Below the pieces are notes generated by a model. That model saw nothing but the letters and a program-made list of their open reading frames with translations. It did not search any database and had not been told where the DNA came from. A stretch of 64,000 bases of DNA from Acanthacorydalis orientalis. Lineage: Eukaryota > Arthropoda > Insecta > Megaloptera > Corydalidae. Shown here piece after piece: positions 25,443 through 37,480 of the stretch. Positions within the stretch are counted from its first letter, which is position 1. Every line of letters starts with the position of its first letter. The DNA lies in the NCBI GenBank assembly GCA_034766995.1, contig CM068313.1:22985512-23049511 (forward strand), written 5' to 3'. The translations under genes were made by a program, and so were the position numbers.

Positions 25443-25522
<80 letters not shown>
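25441..25522. repeat. (TA)n array beside repeat A
   Basis: Long TA tract with three TATG interruptions. It joins the AGCCCC-type end of the interspersed repeat at 25523, as in the other copy. Confidence 0.95.
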
Positions 25523-25523
<1 letters not shown>

Positions 25524-25622
25524 TAAGGGGCTACGCACACTGCTCGCTGAACTCACCAACCATCGGGATTGCTGCACTCGCCCACTTATCAATTATAAGC
25601 ATGGAATGTAACAGAATGAAAC
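25523..25622 (-). repeat. Interspersed repeat, copy A, abutting (TA)n
   Basis: Reverse complement of the 4536-4633 copy, about 75-80 percent alike by eye over 100 bp. Shared blocks on this strand are AAGGGGCT, GAACTCACCAACC (GCACTCACCAACC in B), GCTGCACTCG and CACTTATCAATTATAAG. In both copies one frame is open through SLNSPT / SLHSPT and HLSIISM, but the differences between copies are not mainly silent, so I do not treat it as coding. Confidence 0.72.
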
Positions 25623-26048
25623 AATAAACATATTTGGCTATCATAGAAGTCATGTCTCAAATAAATAAGCCGACGTCATGGAGATATATATATATATATA
25701 TATATAATATACATGTAGTATGATGAGAGTATTGAAACTGATTATAATTTCGAAGTCCCTGTAATTTTAAATCTGACTTAATGTGATTTTTCTTTTTCAT
25801 AAAATAAAGAAAAATCTATGAATATGTCAATTTGAGACTATCAACAACAACTAAAAAGCTACAACTAATACACTAAGGAACATAACAGAAAAATAATTTC
25901 AATATTGCTTCGAGAAGTGGAAAATCATCTCCAATGATATGTCGTTTCTGTAGGGAATTAGTTTTAAAATAATCATGTTGAGATATAAACATACAATATT
26001 TTTTACTGAAACATCCTCAATAATATTCTTCCATTTCACACACATACG

Positions 26049-26106
<58 letters not shown>

Positions 26107-27480
26107 TTCACTATTCTTTGAAAATTAATGTCTTTTTTACTTATAAAACATATAAAAATGCTGATTTAAAGCAAATTGAAATATTATTAAAATTGTTTCA
26201 TGATTAAATAATTTAAAAAATTCACATATATTTTAAATACCTGAGATACGTTTCGGAGACAAAACAAATGTTTTATATAGAAATATCTACATTACCATGT
26301 AATAGACTGAAGTCAGAGTAAATAATAACAAATCTTTCTAGATTTCCAATTTATTTATTATTTATAAAATAAGTGGTCTATAACTGTACAAAATATACTA
26401 TATTTTCAGACACTGTAATTCGTTCACTCGGTCGTTCGGGAAATCACGCAGCTTTATCTATATTTCTCTCAACACACACCATTGCATATACACATACCGA
26501 TGTGATTCGCTGCATGTGATACTTAACAGTAAATGTTTTCTAAATAATAAATCATATCTCCAACAGTAAAGTTAGTAGTATGTGTTATACATACCCTACC
26601 AGATATTTTACTGTTGTGCAAATGAAAAGGGTATACTTATAGATTTATTATTAGCGCGACGAGGACAAGTTTTTATCTGAATAATATGTTTGCGTTTCAA
26701 GAGCGTAGAAATGAAATTTTAACCACATCGAATGCGGAGAATTTTAGATTAAATAGAAAATGTAGCTAGGGAATAAGGAAACAGCAATTAATATCTTAGG
26801 AAGGAAAAATATATTTCTTCCGTGCTTAAATGAAAAAGAACGGCATACAAATTAAATGGAGCATAAGTTTAAGTGTTCTCTTGACGGTATTTAATAAAGA
26901 TGATGCAGTGTAATAGTGTTAACATGTTAGAATTGTATAAAATTTAACTAAAAAATGGTTTACACTTGTTACAAAATTATAATTGATATTTATTATTTAG
27001 ATTATTTAAACACTGATAAAATAATTAAGTGATTGTTACAAATCTATGAATAAAAAAAATGTAGGAATAATAAAAAAAACAAAACATTAAAAGAGATCTT
27101 AAAATTCTTTCATAAGTAAATAATATAACAAGACATTTTTAAGAATATAAATAATTTTTTTGATAAAAATAAAAAAGATCGTGAAAATAAATTATAATTA
27201 ATAGAATATTCCATGAATAAAGATGAAATAAAATATTTTTTATAAGAATAATAATACTATTATAATACGTTATAATTTTATTTTAATTTTAGTAAAATTA
27301 AAGTACTAAGGTTTTTTAAAAAAAAACATATAGACTATAGATAAGAAACTCAGCAGGGAAATATTTTCCAGAATTTAAATCATTGTATTGAAATATACAT
27401 ATAAATCATTAGATACACAAAGACGATATATAAAATGATATATAAGTATATCTATACACACACATATATATATATATATG
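25623..27480. other. AT-rich desert with a balanced segment at 26400-26720
   Basis: Arrays lie at 25684-25706, 26039-26103 and 27459-27479. The 26400-26720 segment (TTCGTTCACTCGGTCGTTCG; TTAGCGCGACGAGG) is more complex but has no coding signal. Confidence 0.55.
26039..26103. repeat. Compound (CA)n(TA)n array
   Basis: CA units with a single ACGCA interruption change to TA at about 26068 and run to 26103. Confidence 0.96.
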
Positions 27481-27530
27481 AATTCAATTTTCCACCCCTC
27501 CTGTCTACGCGAATGTATTTAATAACTTGA

Positions 27531-27563
<33 letters not shown>

Positions 27564-27870
27564 CGCCATTTAATGGCCATATATAAGAAAGTGATATACC
27601 TCTGGGCTAGACATTTTTTCTTTGTCCGTAGAGATAAAATAATTGTCGCTTGGGTGGAGTTTTGCTTCGCGTCGGCGAGATTAAAGGAAATAATCCATCA
27701 CGTGAAGAAAAAATAAAGAAAACCTATAGTTGGTGACGCCGCGAAAATAAATAGATTAGCTGCACTCTTTGTGTGAATTTCGTGCACTCGATGTCATTGC
27801 CATTTAATTTATGACATTCATTTCGCTCTCATTCCATGTATAAAATAATGGATTGTGGTGGTGAAAATGA
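27481..27870. other. GC-elevated island around a TA array
   Basis: Balanced sequence on both sides of a TA array at 27532-27561. It includes the near-palindrome GCCATTTAATGGCC, an E-box CACGTG, GCGTCGGCGAG and TTGGTGACGCCGCG. No open frame is recognised. Regulatory use is an inference from composition and motif density. Confidence 0.35.
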
Positions 27871-29064
27871 ATTCGTTTAATTAATCTGGAAAAATGTATT
27901 CGATGGTGGTTATTTTTTTTAAGTCCGTGTTTATATACCGTTTGTGTTATTAATTAGAAGTATTAATTAGTGTAATTTGTATAAAATATGTGCATACGCT
28001 GCTTTGCTTTTAGTTTTATATGAAAAGTACGAGGAAGTAGCAGTAGACACTTTTATTACTTTTTTTTTGTGAAATGAATCAGATTTTAAATGGTTTACCA
28101 GCACTAAAAGCATACAAAAAATGTACTTAGAGGATTATAAAATTTCAGATTAGTTATTTTTATATATTCATGTTGTGTGCATTGTGACCGAGCGAAAATA
28201 GTTTTTAGTCTTTTTATTATTATTATTTTTAATTTTTGTAGTCTAAACGACAAGTACGTTTATTTTATGCACTTTTTAAAAATATTTCATTTTGTAATAA
28301 TAGTACATTTTCAATGTATATATATATATATATAATGAAATGTATTATATTTTTAAAATAAATAAATTTAGTCCATACATCAGGCTTGAGAGAACACTAG
28401 AATGATATAAATACTACCAGTATTATTAAAGCAATTATTCAAAAGAATACTTCTTTGTTAACATTACTATGAATACAATGTTATGTTTTAAAAGGATTTA
28501 ATATTTTTTAGGGTCAAAGTGTCTTTTTTTAATTTTTGAGTAACGGTCAAGCATGTTCAAATAATGAATAATATTTATTTGGATAAAAAAGTTAATTCAT
28601 TTTGTGAAAATTAAAAAAATGACTGCAAAATAAAACATTTCAGGATATGTCAGGATATTAATTTTCTGAAATTTGTATGAAGTTAATCTTTCATATGTTA
28701 ATTAAAATATTAGTTGATTTATTTTACATGAAGACTAATATTTTCACGAATGCAAACTGAACTTCTTAACGATGTTTTTTAAGTAAAGATTTAATTATTA
28801 ACTCTTAAACAGCAAAACATACACAACGTTATTATAAATACCATAATAAAAATTTAATTTTTATGTTTGAAATGAGAATGTTTGAACCATAAAAATACTT
28901 ATAGTGTCGATCTACTAATCTACCTGAGGAAAGAATCTTAAAAAAGATTAAATATGAAAATAAATCAATTTGTATGAACGATATATCTATGGAAATAATT
29001 AAATGAAATATCAATACAGACATATTTTAATGTCGTCTATTTAGATGAAAAGTTACTTAAAATG

Positions 29065-29111
<47 letters not shown>

Positions 29112-29260
29112 AATATGTGTGTGTCTATCCAAAAAAGGTGTAATGAAGAGGAAGCTAAATTCAATGAATAACCATTTTCACAACTTTCAAAATCTGAACC
29201 GCAAATAAACACATTACCAAATTAACGTTATATTAAAAACATGTTACAGTAAAAATCAGA
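27871..29260. other. AT-rich desert
   Basis: Nothing recognised except TA arrays at 28315-28334 and 29065-29108. The second runs into TGTGAATATGTGTGTG. Confidence 0.65.
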
Positions 29261-29700
29261 GCAAGTCTTTCCATACATGCTTTTCAAACACAATAATTGT
29301 GATCAGATGTTTTAGCATCCACATTTCATTTACATGCACGTAGTCCAAACGAAGTTTTCATTCAAGCTATTTGCAATCCGTGGCAACCATTAAAAATATA
29401 CATTGTTTCATTAAGTCTCGACATGACTGTCTCAATTAAAAGCAACTGTTATTGCAGTGCAGGCGGTCGAGCAGTATACGTCGTAGCTCGCACCACCGTA
29501 AAGCATAATTAAACATAGACGGCAAGAAAATAAAATGGGGGTAGCAAACATTTCTTTCTTAAATTCTTATCTTTGCCTGCGTAGACTTCATAATGATTTA
29601 AATGCGGTGCGCACGCGTAATAATGACGTAATAATGTGAATGATTTCAAAGCACGCTATTGTACCGCATGTACTCAGAGGATATTAAATATTGAAGTTGG
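29261..29700. other. GC-elevated island
   Basis: Complex sequence with GGCGGTCGAGCAGTATACG, GGTGCGCACGCGTAAT and CRE-like TGACGTAAT. No open frame is recognised on either strand. Confidence 0.35.
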
Positions 29701-29949
29701 AATTGTTTCATATATACACCTACACAATACTTTGTTTTGTTCGCGCATTAAAATAAATTATTCGAATATGTAATGAAAATAATGATATTTTGAAATTGGA
29801 GTTTGATACATTATGATGATTCAATAAATACTATTTCTATTAATGAAACAACTGAGTATAGAAAGAAATTGAGGTGTAACACGTTATTGACATCTGTAAT
29901 TATTTCATTTCCAACAAGTTACACTTAAATTTGCAGGTATGTCCACACA

Positions 29950-30553
29950 CCGTATGTGCAGGTTTTTATATAACTCATCGAGAAGGTGCAACATACATTT
30001 TTACGATTTGCTGCGTTCTGTTAGGACCATCCTATGGCCATTGACGATCACGACTACGCTCCTATGTCGAACCTTCTCGATATTCATACGTTAGAGTCTC
30101 GACGAACAATTCAAGATCTCACCTTTTTGTACAATATTGTGAACTTGCGATTCGGTTCACTGGAAATCTGTAACCTTATAAGGAGACGCGACATTTCTAG
30201 GTCTGCAAGAAACATGGAAATCTTCCATGTTTCATTTTATCGTACTAATTACGGCAAATATAGTTGACTTCCGTGCATTTCTAGGTTAGGAAACCTCTTC
30301 AGCCACTCTTTGGAGTTTTATGGTGTCACGCCGGTATGCTTTCAAGCACATGCATTATGTCTTTTCTTCGTTGAATAATTAAGATTAACTATTTTCGTTC
30401 TGTTTGTCATATATTTTGTTTTATATGGACATACTTAAATATGAAATTTATGTTTTTATCTTTATGTGCAACACTCTGATCAATACATGTTTTATAATTG
30501 ACGACTTGTCACCTGTAATTGGGCAGTACCCGTGTTTAATAAATAAATAAATA
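29950..30553 (+). mobile_element. 5'-truncated non-LTR retrotransposon
   Basis: About 600 bp from the 3' end of a LINE-type element. It holds the C-terminal part of the reverse transcriptase frame (29959-30378) and a short 3' UTR containing the motif GGGCAGTACCCG, a hairpin commonly seen near the 3' end of such insect elements. The tail of TAAA units (30538-30553) marks the 3' end. The 5' truncation is typical of LINE insertion. Clade is uncertain: Jockey, R1 or a relative. Confidence 0.82.
29959..30378 (+). pseudogene. Non-LTR reverse transcriptase, C-terminal fragment
   Basis: One frame carries the family pattern throughout: EKVQHTFLRFAAF, then DYAPMSNLL, HTLESRRTIQDLTFLYNIVN, HVSFYRTNYGKYS and finally CISRLGNLFSHSLEFYGV, with the final stop at 30376-30378. 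In intact elements this region follows the polymerase palm, and the product copies element RNA at the insertion site. The frame is preserved over 140 codons, with internal stops at 29971, 30022 and 30265 and no frameshift seen, so decay is by point mutation. The palm motifs (the YADD region) are missing because of the truncation. Confidence 0.82.
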
Positions 30554-30602
30554 GAATGTGAGATAAATCTAAAATTTTGACATTTTTATTGCTAAACTGT
30601 AC

Positions 30603-30662
<60 letters not shown>

Positions 30663-31060
30663 TTGTGTATGTCTGTGTTGTGTATACCTAATTATCTGAA
30701 ATATGATACAATAATAAGTACGACTCTTCATTTTGTTAAAAGGTTAAAAACAATTCGAATTAATACGAGTTTCAAATACAGTCGTAAAATTATATTGAGT
30801 TTTTATGTTTACATAAAAAAATATATAATTGTTTATTATTGAACTGATGCAGTGGATTTAAAAACGTTTACAGATTTGCGACCACTGTCATACGATATTA
30901 ACAATTTCATGTCACAGAATACAAAATATGAACATTCATTAATGAGAGTTCTGCTTAGTCCATGTTTTATACTTAACTGATTTAATGAAAATATGTCATT
31001 ATTATCGAAAGATACATTTTTCCGATTTAAATATATATGTTAATTAAATGAAACCGAATG
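30554..31060. other. AT-rich spacer
   Basis: A TA array at 30606-30660 lies 50 bp from the retrotransposon tail; the rest is AT-rich with no recognised feature. Confidence 0.6.
30606..30660. repeat. (TA)n array
   Basis: Uninterrupted TA tract ending in GCTTGTGTATG. Confidence 0.96.
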
Positions 31061-31480
31061 CAAGAATTCACGATCCACTATTTTATAAACCACGTTTGGG
31101 GTAAAATTACGTCCGATATGCACCACAATGCGGTAGCGAAGTTTAACGACCGATATGTCCAAAACTACACAAACATTTCATTTGCATATGGGTTTTGCGT
31201 ACATCTCTGGCAAAACATTTGTGTGTAAAGCAGAGCGAATGAGGCAGGAATTTAGTAGTATGCAAGGGAAGAGTTTATCGGTAGCTCAAATGCTGCTGCC
31301 CGTTGCTCTGGTGCTGCGTGACGATACATGGTCGCTGTCAGCTGATTTTTTTTCTGATGACACTGCATTGACCTGTATGTTCGCGTTGCCGTAAAATATA
31401 TATTCAAGCAAATGGTGGTAATCGCTTTTTATCAAGCAATCATGTGCATCAGAACATTTTTGTTGCGTAAGTTCCAAACA
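31061..31480. other. GC-elevated island with an octamer motif
   Basis: Complex sequence with open frames on both strands (plus 31155-31394, starting ATGTCCAAAACTACAC; minus 31286-31477), neither recognisable. A perfect POU octamer ATTTGCAT lies at 31180-31187. CTGCTGCCCGTTGCTCTGG is unusually GC-rich for this window. A conserved enhancer or an unrecognised exon are both possible. Confidence 0.35.
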
Positions 31481-32322
31481 GCTATTCTTTAAGTGTTTTT
31501 TTATTTTCTTAAATAAAATTATTGCAAGTTTTAATTAAAAATACTAAGTGATTTTTTTCGTAATTCTGTATAAAAATTTTAACTGAATTTTAAAACCTTT
31601 CAAGAAATATTAAAGTCCATTAAAACTTTTTTATTCATTTCAGTCCTCATGTCAATTTTACATTTTGAAATACTATCTTAAAACTTTCTTAAAACAAAAT
31701 ATACTTATTTTTACTTGTATATTTTTATAAATTAAATAATTCTTAATCAATTATAAAAGCATCCGTGAGAGATATTTTCGAGTGGAAACGCAAACTAAAA
31801 AAATATAAAATATAATAACACGATTTTCCGTTATACATCATATTTAATTCTATAAAATTTAATAAAGTTAAATTTATTTTATTGAAAATAATTAAATTGT
31901 ATTCCTGTTTTTAAATATATAATATTTTTCAGTTTCTTAAAAATATTTTAATTAAAAGCGAGAACGATATTTTATTTTATAAAAAATATAAAAACTGTTA
32001 TCGTGAGATTTATTCTAATTAAGGCAACTATTCTTAATTGCTGTATTAATAGCTATGAAAAGTATTTTTTTATAATTAATTACCATATTTTTAACAATTA
32101 AATATGATTTTTTATTTATACATTTCATTGGGAATGTTATAATAATTTGAAAAAGAATAGTCTATTATAAATGTTCTTATTAGTCATCAGTTACAAATGT
32201 TATTTAATAAAAAAAATATTTTTGATATTCATGCAATTTCAAGATTTTATTAACCTATTTACGCAATACTCGATTATTCATAAAACCATAAATTATTTTT
32301 TATGTGATTATTTTTTTATTAA
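31481..32322. other. AT-rich desert without arrays
   Basis: Nothing recognised. Confidence 0.65.
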
Positions 32323-32420
32323 CCAGGGGGCTTTGCCCCTACTCACTACGCTCGCCGAAGTACGTGGAGAGGGGCTCCGTACCCTCTCGCTTTTCTCACT
32401 CACTCTCGTTAAGTGTTAAC
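32323..32420 (-). repeat. GC-rich repeat-like segment, possible third copy
   Basis: An abrupt GC-rich block in AT-rich DNA. On the minus strand it reads TTCGGCGAGCGTAGTGAG, then a GGGGC-AAA-GCCCC hairpin and CTGG before TTAATAA. The order of a GCGAGC-type block, an AGTG block and an AGCCCC terminus resembles the ends of the repeats at 4536 and 25523. A terminal hairpin followed by CTRR and a T is also what Helitron 3' ends show, though here the hairpin is unusually close to the end. Both ideas are tentative. Confidence 0.35.
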
Positions 32421-33500
32421 AATTTTAAAATGAAAAAGAAAATAAAGATATTGTGTAATTAAATTTATTTTTTTAATTTTGAATGAAACCATGAAAATAG
32501 TGAAATTGAAAAGAAAACTTTTTGTATCTAATTGTAAACTTATTCTAAAACTTCTGAGTACACGATATTCGTAATTGATTTGTGTTCTTCTGTATACTGA
32601 AACCTTGCTTAGAGGTGCATCTGGAAAGACACATACAACCGGCCGTGCTCAAATACTGTTTCATTGGAATCGACGAACATGACGATTCGTGAAACATCGG
32701 AAATGATCGGGAATGAAAATGGTTAACGTACTACTTGTAGTGTGTAGCGAGGGGAACGGCCTAAGGAGAAGGTGGTCAACATGAAAAAAATGATTTTATG
32801 GAAATTTTACGATGGAATTATTTTTTATATATAGAAAGATAATAAATCATTCTATAGAGTAGAATAACTAAATTTACTTTAATAAGACTACTGTTTTTTC
32901 TTCTCACAAAAAATAATAATTTACATTAAATTACATGATGAACAATTCCAAACACAAAATATATTAGTTTTTTTTAAACACGAAGTAGAGTGAATACAAT
33001 ACGTTTCTAAAAAAATATTAATATAATAAATAAAATAGTAAACTAGACATAAACGTGAGGTATGCAGTTGTAAGATTTTATCTCGAGAATATAAGACTAC
33101 CATGAAAAAAAGTCATTTTCGTCAGAATGTCAGTCACATGACACGAAACTTATAAACAACTAATGTTTCGCGTGGTTGCCACACTCGCTGGCCATTTCCT
33201 CTTGTACGTTGATAAGAGGATGGTAGAGATATGAGAAATATCCCTAATGTTGGTTTGTAAAGAGAAATTGATTACACATTTTCCCAACATCTAGAAACTC
33301 TACAATCGAGAATGTGTACGTGTATCTTTGTATATTTCGGCACTATTAACTTGTGATTTATTTTAATGTTGTAATAAATAATAAGTAATTAATTTTAATT
33401 TTACATTGTATAAGAAACAAAGTAATTATTATTCAATTTTACTGATAACAAAAACTGTTTCAATTATTCAACGAGTATATACACAAGTAAGTATAGTATA
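32421..33500. other. Spacer with two mild islands
   Basis: 32560-32790 (CATACAACCGGCCGTGCTC; GCGAGGGGAACGGCC) and 33110-33320 (CGCGTGGTTGCCACACTCGC) are compositionally raised; the rest is AT-rich. No coding frame is recognised; the minus frame at 32921-33103 has no domain. Confidence 0.4.
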
Positions 33501-33700
33501 AAACTGTTAAGGCTCATTTGAGGAAAATGTGATGTAGCAGCGACAACGGTGGCCCGCCCACCGCAACTGGGAACTAATGCATTAGCGTTATTTCGTTGTC
33601 GCATGAAGTTATTTGCCAGCATTAACTTGCCATCAGACACGAGAGACTATGACAACAGTGAGCACATTGTTCTCAAGCTGTGGTTACTGTATAGGATGGG
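33501..33700. other. GC-elevated island
   Basis: Contains GGTGGCCCGCCCACCG, a strong imperfect hairpin. The plus frame at 33613-33867 crosses it but resembles nothing known. Confidence 0.35.
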
Positions 33701-34172
33701 TAATGAATAGATTTACGTATTATTCGCAACTCTATATTCTCTTATATCATAACTTAAAAACCGGAAAGGAATTATCTTCTTGCTCGACGTTGTGTTGTGG
33801 TAATACGATGTTATTTCATAAACCAAATAACGATCATTTCGTATATAATTATTTTCAAATTATCTGAACAGTGTTTTAACAAATTGTGTACGATAATATT
33901 TTTATACTCGAAAGTTTCATCAAGAAGTTAATGTTTTTTTATCATTTGATTAGTATTTTAGGAAAGTGGAAAGTTATTTGAATATAATATAAAAATATTT
34001 ATAAAAATTAATGAATAAATACTGAATTTATTTTATTTTTCTTCCTATTCTGTTGATAAAATTTCAATAATTATTAATGGCATTTTATTTGAATTTAAAA
34101 ACAATTTTTGATTGATAAACTTTGTTTTTAATTGCTAGAATCTTAACAGAAATTATATATATATATACAACT

Positions 34173-34224
<52 letters not shown>

Positions 34225-34559
34225 CAATGAAATGTATGTATATTTCAGAGTATTTAAAACTCAAAGATTTTCCCACACGCTATAAATTACAATTTTTTAC
34301 TTCAATAACGAATTTCTATTTCTAGAAAAGTAGTTGAAAATCGACGATTCGAGAAGTTATAGATCGAATTTTATGTTGAACCCAAAAGCACTTCTCTATA
34401 GTTTCAGTTTTAGTGGCATAAAATGCATGTTTCTGTCAAATTTATTCTATCTACAGTCAAGTGAAACGTATTTGATTGCAAAGCAATAAATGATTTCAAA
34501 TCTATATTTTCTACTATATAAGGCACACACACATATATGTGTGTATATATTTATATGTT

Positions 34560-34595
<36 letters not shown>

Positions 34596-35407
34596 CAGAA
34601 AGTTATCATTTATTTACCAACAATTAAACATTTTTTCTATTATAATATCATCATATTAAATGACCTACTTAATTATCTAAAAAGCATCAAAAGAAAAGAC
34701 AGTAATTGCTATTCTCTAAGATAATAGAAATACTAATATAAGTTTTTAAACGATTAATATGTTTCTCTAACAATTAACACTCACAAAACATCTTCATCAA
34801 TGTTTAATAACCATTAAAAATGTATGATATAATAATAATTTATACAGATTTAATAATGAGCACGCTTTAAATTCCAGATGTACTTTTATTTGAACATTTA
34901 ATACACTATTCAAATTCGAATTGTCAAAGTGAAAGAGAAATAAATAGAAAAGACATAAAGCAATTAGTATTATACCGGACCGGGACATAAATATCGAAAA
35001 GATAAAAATCGTTAATTCAATTACTTTTTCAATAACGACTGACATATTTTAATCTTCAATTAAATGCGTAAAGGTTCCACGAAGTCAAAAGAGACTTGAT
35101 GAATAAGCTCTTTGAGTTTTCTTTTGAACTATTTAAGGGAGCGTACTTGAATTATTTGACATTGAATGTTGTCTTAAATTTACCTTTACAAAAGTCACGC
35201 AATGATGCAAACATACACGCAAGTTGAATTGTAATCATAGCAAAGTTGATGAAAGTATCTTAGTACATTTCTTCTTTATACTAACATTTTATTTATTCAT
35301 TGTATTAAGAATAATTATTTTTTTAATAATAAAAGTACGTTTTCTTTTATGTTATGAGTATTATAAAATTTAATTTTATATTATTATGTTAATACTATAG
35401 CCTTCTA

Positions 35408-35410
<3 letters not shown>
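33701..35410. other. AT-rich desert
   Basis: A compound TA/CA/TA array lies at 34153-34220 and a TA array at 34562-34591. 35040-35240 is mildly balanced. No gene is recognised; the minus frame at 34797-35045 is low complexity. Confidence 0.6.
34153..34220. repeat. Compound (TA)n(CA)n(TA)n array
   Basis: A short TA run, then CAACTACACACACAC, then a long TA run. Confidence 0.95.

Positions 35411-35455
<45 letters not shown>
35411..35455. repeat. (TA)n array abutting a mariner
   Basis: TA tract ending exactly where the irritans-like mariner terminus begins. Confidence 0.95.
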
Positions 35456-35458
<3 letters not shown>

Positions 35459-36285
35459 GATAGTCGTTTGGTAAGTTTAGTACATTTATCTGATATGGGG
35501 CCATCATTCATTTGGTAAACGTCACAGCTATCAAGTGTCACTTTTCGAATCAGTATAGGCGAAATTTCAGCCAGAAGCAAAGTGTTGCTTACGTTCTACA
35601 GATGTTTGAAGCGAGCATTGTAGTAGATGCCGCAAAAATTGAAAAAAACGAACAGGCATTTTTGCGTCGAAATATCATCGTGGATGAAAGATGGATCCAC
35701 CAATACACACCTGAATCGAAACAACAGTCAAAGCAGTGGACAGCGACTGGTGAAAGTCCACTGAAAAAGGCCAAGACAGGTTTGTCAGCTGGGAAGGTGA
35801 TGGCCACTGTTTTTATTGGGATTCCCAAGGAATCATCCTGATAGAATACTTAATGAAGGGAAAAACGATAACAGAAGCATATTACGCAACATTATCAGAC
35901 CGTTTGAAAGAAGACCTGAAACAAAAACGGCCAATATTGGCGCACAAAAAAGTGCTCTTTCGCCAAAATAACGGACCGTCCTATAAATCGACCGTCACAA
36001 TGACAAAATTACACGAATTAGACTTCGAATCGATTCTACATCCACCCTATTCTCGGGACTTGGCTCCGTGCGAATTCTTCCTTTTCCCAAACTTGAATAT
36101 TTGACTGGATGGGAAGAAATTCTCGTAGAATGAGGATATTATCACAGCCGTGAATGCGTATTTTGCAAACTCGCTGGACCAAGTGTATAGCCATCAATGG
36201 AGACTATGTTGAGAAATAAAATCGATTTTTTTCAAAAACGGTGTTTAACTTGCTTTTTTGCGATACTTATTAAATGAATTTCGTG
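35456..36285 (+). mobile_element. mariner, irritans-like, N-terminal part deleted
   Basis: Terminal repeats can be matched: left ACGATAGTCGTTTGGTAAGT from 35457, and right (reverse complement, from 36284) ACGAAATTCATTTAATAAGT, agreeing at 15 of 20 positions. The body is about 830 bp against about 1.3 kb for full-length family members. The DNA-binding half is missing and the catalytic half is present with lesions. (TA)n lies on the left, and TGTATGTATATATG and TA runs on the right. Confidence 0.85.
35512..36219 (+). pseudogene. mariner transposase pseudogene, catalytic half
   Basis: Reads QAFLRRNIIVDERWIHQYTP (first catalytic Asp in VDERW) and WTATGESPLKKAKTGLSAGK. A one-base insertion near 35815 moves the frame to GIILIEYLMKGKTITEAYY, followed by KKVLFRQNNGPSYKS and HPPYSRDLAPCEFFLF (third Asp kept). 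The second catalytic Asp is Asn here: the family's QDN is QNN, with AAT at 35967-35969. After NAYFAN a short internal deletion joins to WTKCIAINGDYVEK, stop at 36217-36219. The missing DNA-binding region, the shift, the stop after FPNLNI and the Asp-to-Asn change all point to a dead copy. Resemblance to the Himar1/irritans group is from memory of the family. Confidence 0.88.
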
Positions 36286-36536
36286 TATGTATGTATATAT
36301 GTGTATGTGTGTATATATATATATACTACTTAGGAAAAAATAATTTATTTCTGAAGGTACTGATTATATTTTTATTAATAAATATGAAATTTTATTAATA
36401 AATTTGAGTTCATTAGTTTCCTAAATCTTATCTACACAATATTTTACATGATTTTACAACTAATTTCTAAAATACTACCTAAATACATAAAGGTATAATT
36501 ATATATAAAATATTATTACACATCAGCTAATTTAAT

Positions 36537-36622
<86 letters not shown>

Positions 36623-36949
36623 TGTATGTATGTATATATGGGTAGACAGATAGATAGATGTATGTTCTCTGTAATACAAGGAATTATCAAGATTCTCAGT
36701 AATTACATTACCTAATTAAAAACGTATATAACTTTTTACACGTCTACTAACTATTGCTTAATTAAAACCTATAGAAGATTAATTAATATTCAATTTTAAT
36801 GTACTAAGATGAATTATTGACCAAACATTTTATTACTTTGCATTCGTTTTTGATAATTTTTAAATTTTGTAACATTAGTATTGCTAAAAGCCCATTCAAT
36901 TAGTTTAACAAACGTTCAAAAATCCAGGTAAATAGATCCAGTAAATTTT
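36286..36949. other. AT-rich spacer with a large compound array
   Basis: Holds the TGTA/TA run at 36286-36326, the array at 36541-36619, and a GATA-type TAGA run at 36647-36660. Confidence 0.6.
36541..36619. repeat. (TA)n array with one TGTATACA interruption
   Basis: Two TA blocks about 30 and 45 bp long around an interruption at 36570-36576, followed by TATGTATG units and TAGA repeats. Confidence 0.96.
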
Positions 36950-37480
36950 AATTTTCGTAACCCTCGCAGTTGTGCGAGCGACGTTTTAATCATCGAACGC
37001 TCGTATAATTGGAGCAATATCGCTGTGTGTTATTTTTTCATCGAGTATTTGATTAGAATCGAGCAGAAAAAAACTCATAATTTTACTTGCAAAATGTAAT
37101 TTCGCAACGCTCCGATGCAAACCTTAACTAGCAACGAGGTCGTTTCATTTCTTAACAAAGGAGAATGGAAAACTTGATTATCAGAATTCACCGACCGCAC
37201 GTTGCATCTGGTCTGACCGTTAAATTTGTTATTCTCTATTGCATACCACGTAACTACAACACACCGCAATTAACTGGTGACATTTCATACAGACGTTCCA
37301 TGTAAATTATTCTAATAAATGACGATGACTATGCAGCCATAACAGTCTGTCTACTGGTATTAATATTAAACCTTCACGTTTGACATATAACTGCATGTTA
37401 TTAAAGTTGCAGTGCACACTGTGCAAGTGAAGCAAAAGCACAGACGAAATAATCGCTTTCGTCATTCTAATCGCCTAGAA
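36950..37480. other. Long GC-elevated island
   Basis: About 530 bp of complex sequence, starting with the hairpin-like CCCTCGCAGTTGTGCGAGCG and including CCGACCGCACGTTGCATC and GTTGCAGTGCACACTGTGC. The minus frame at 37075-37269 is not recognisable. A conserved non-coding element is the leading guess. Confidence 0.4.

Noticed and set aside
27715..27745. TTGGTGACGCCGCG as a possible retroviral or LTR primer-binding site
   Set aside because: No LTR pair, no gag or pol relic nearby, and the match is short.
35589..35828. Minus-strand 79-codon frame
   Set aside because: Antisense shadow of the irritans-like transposase relic.
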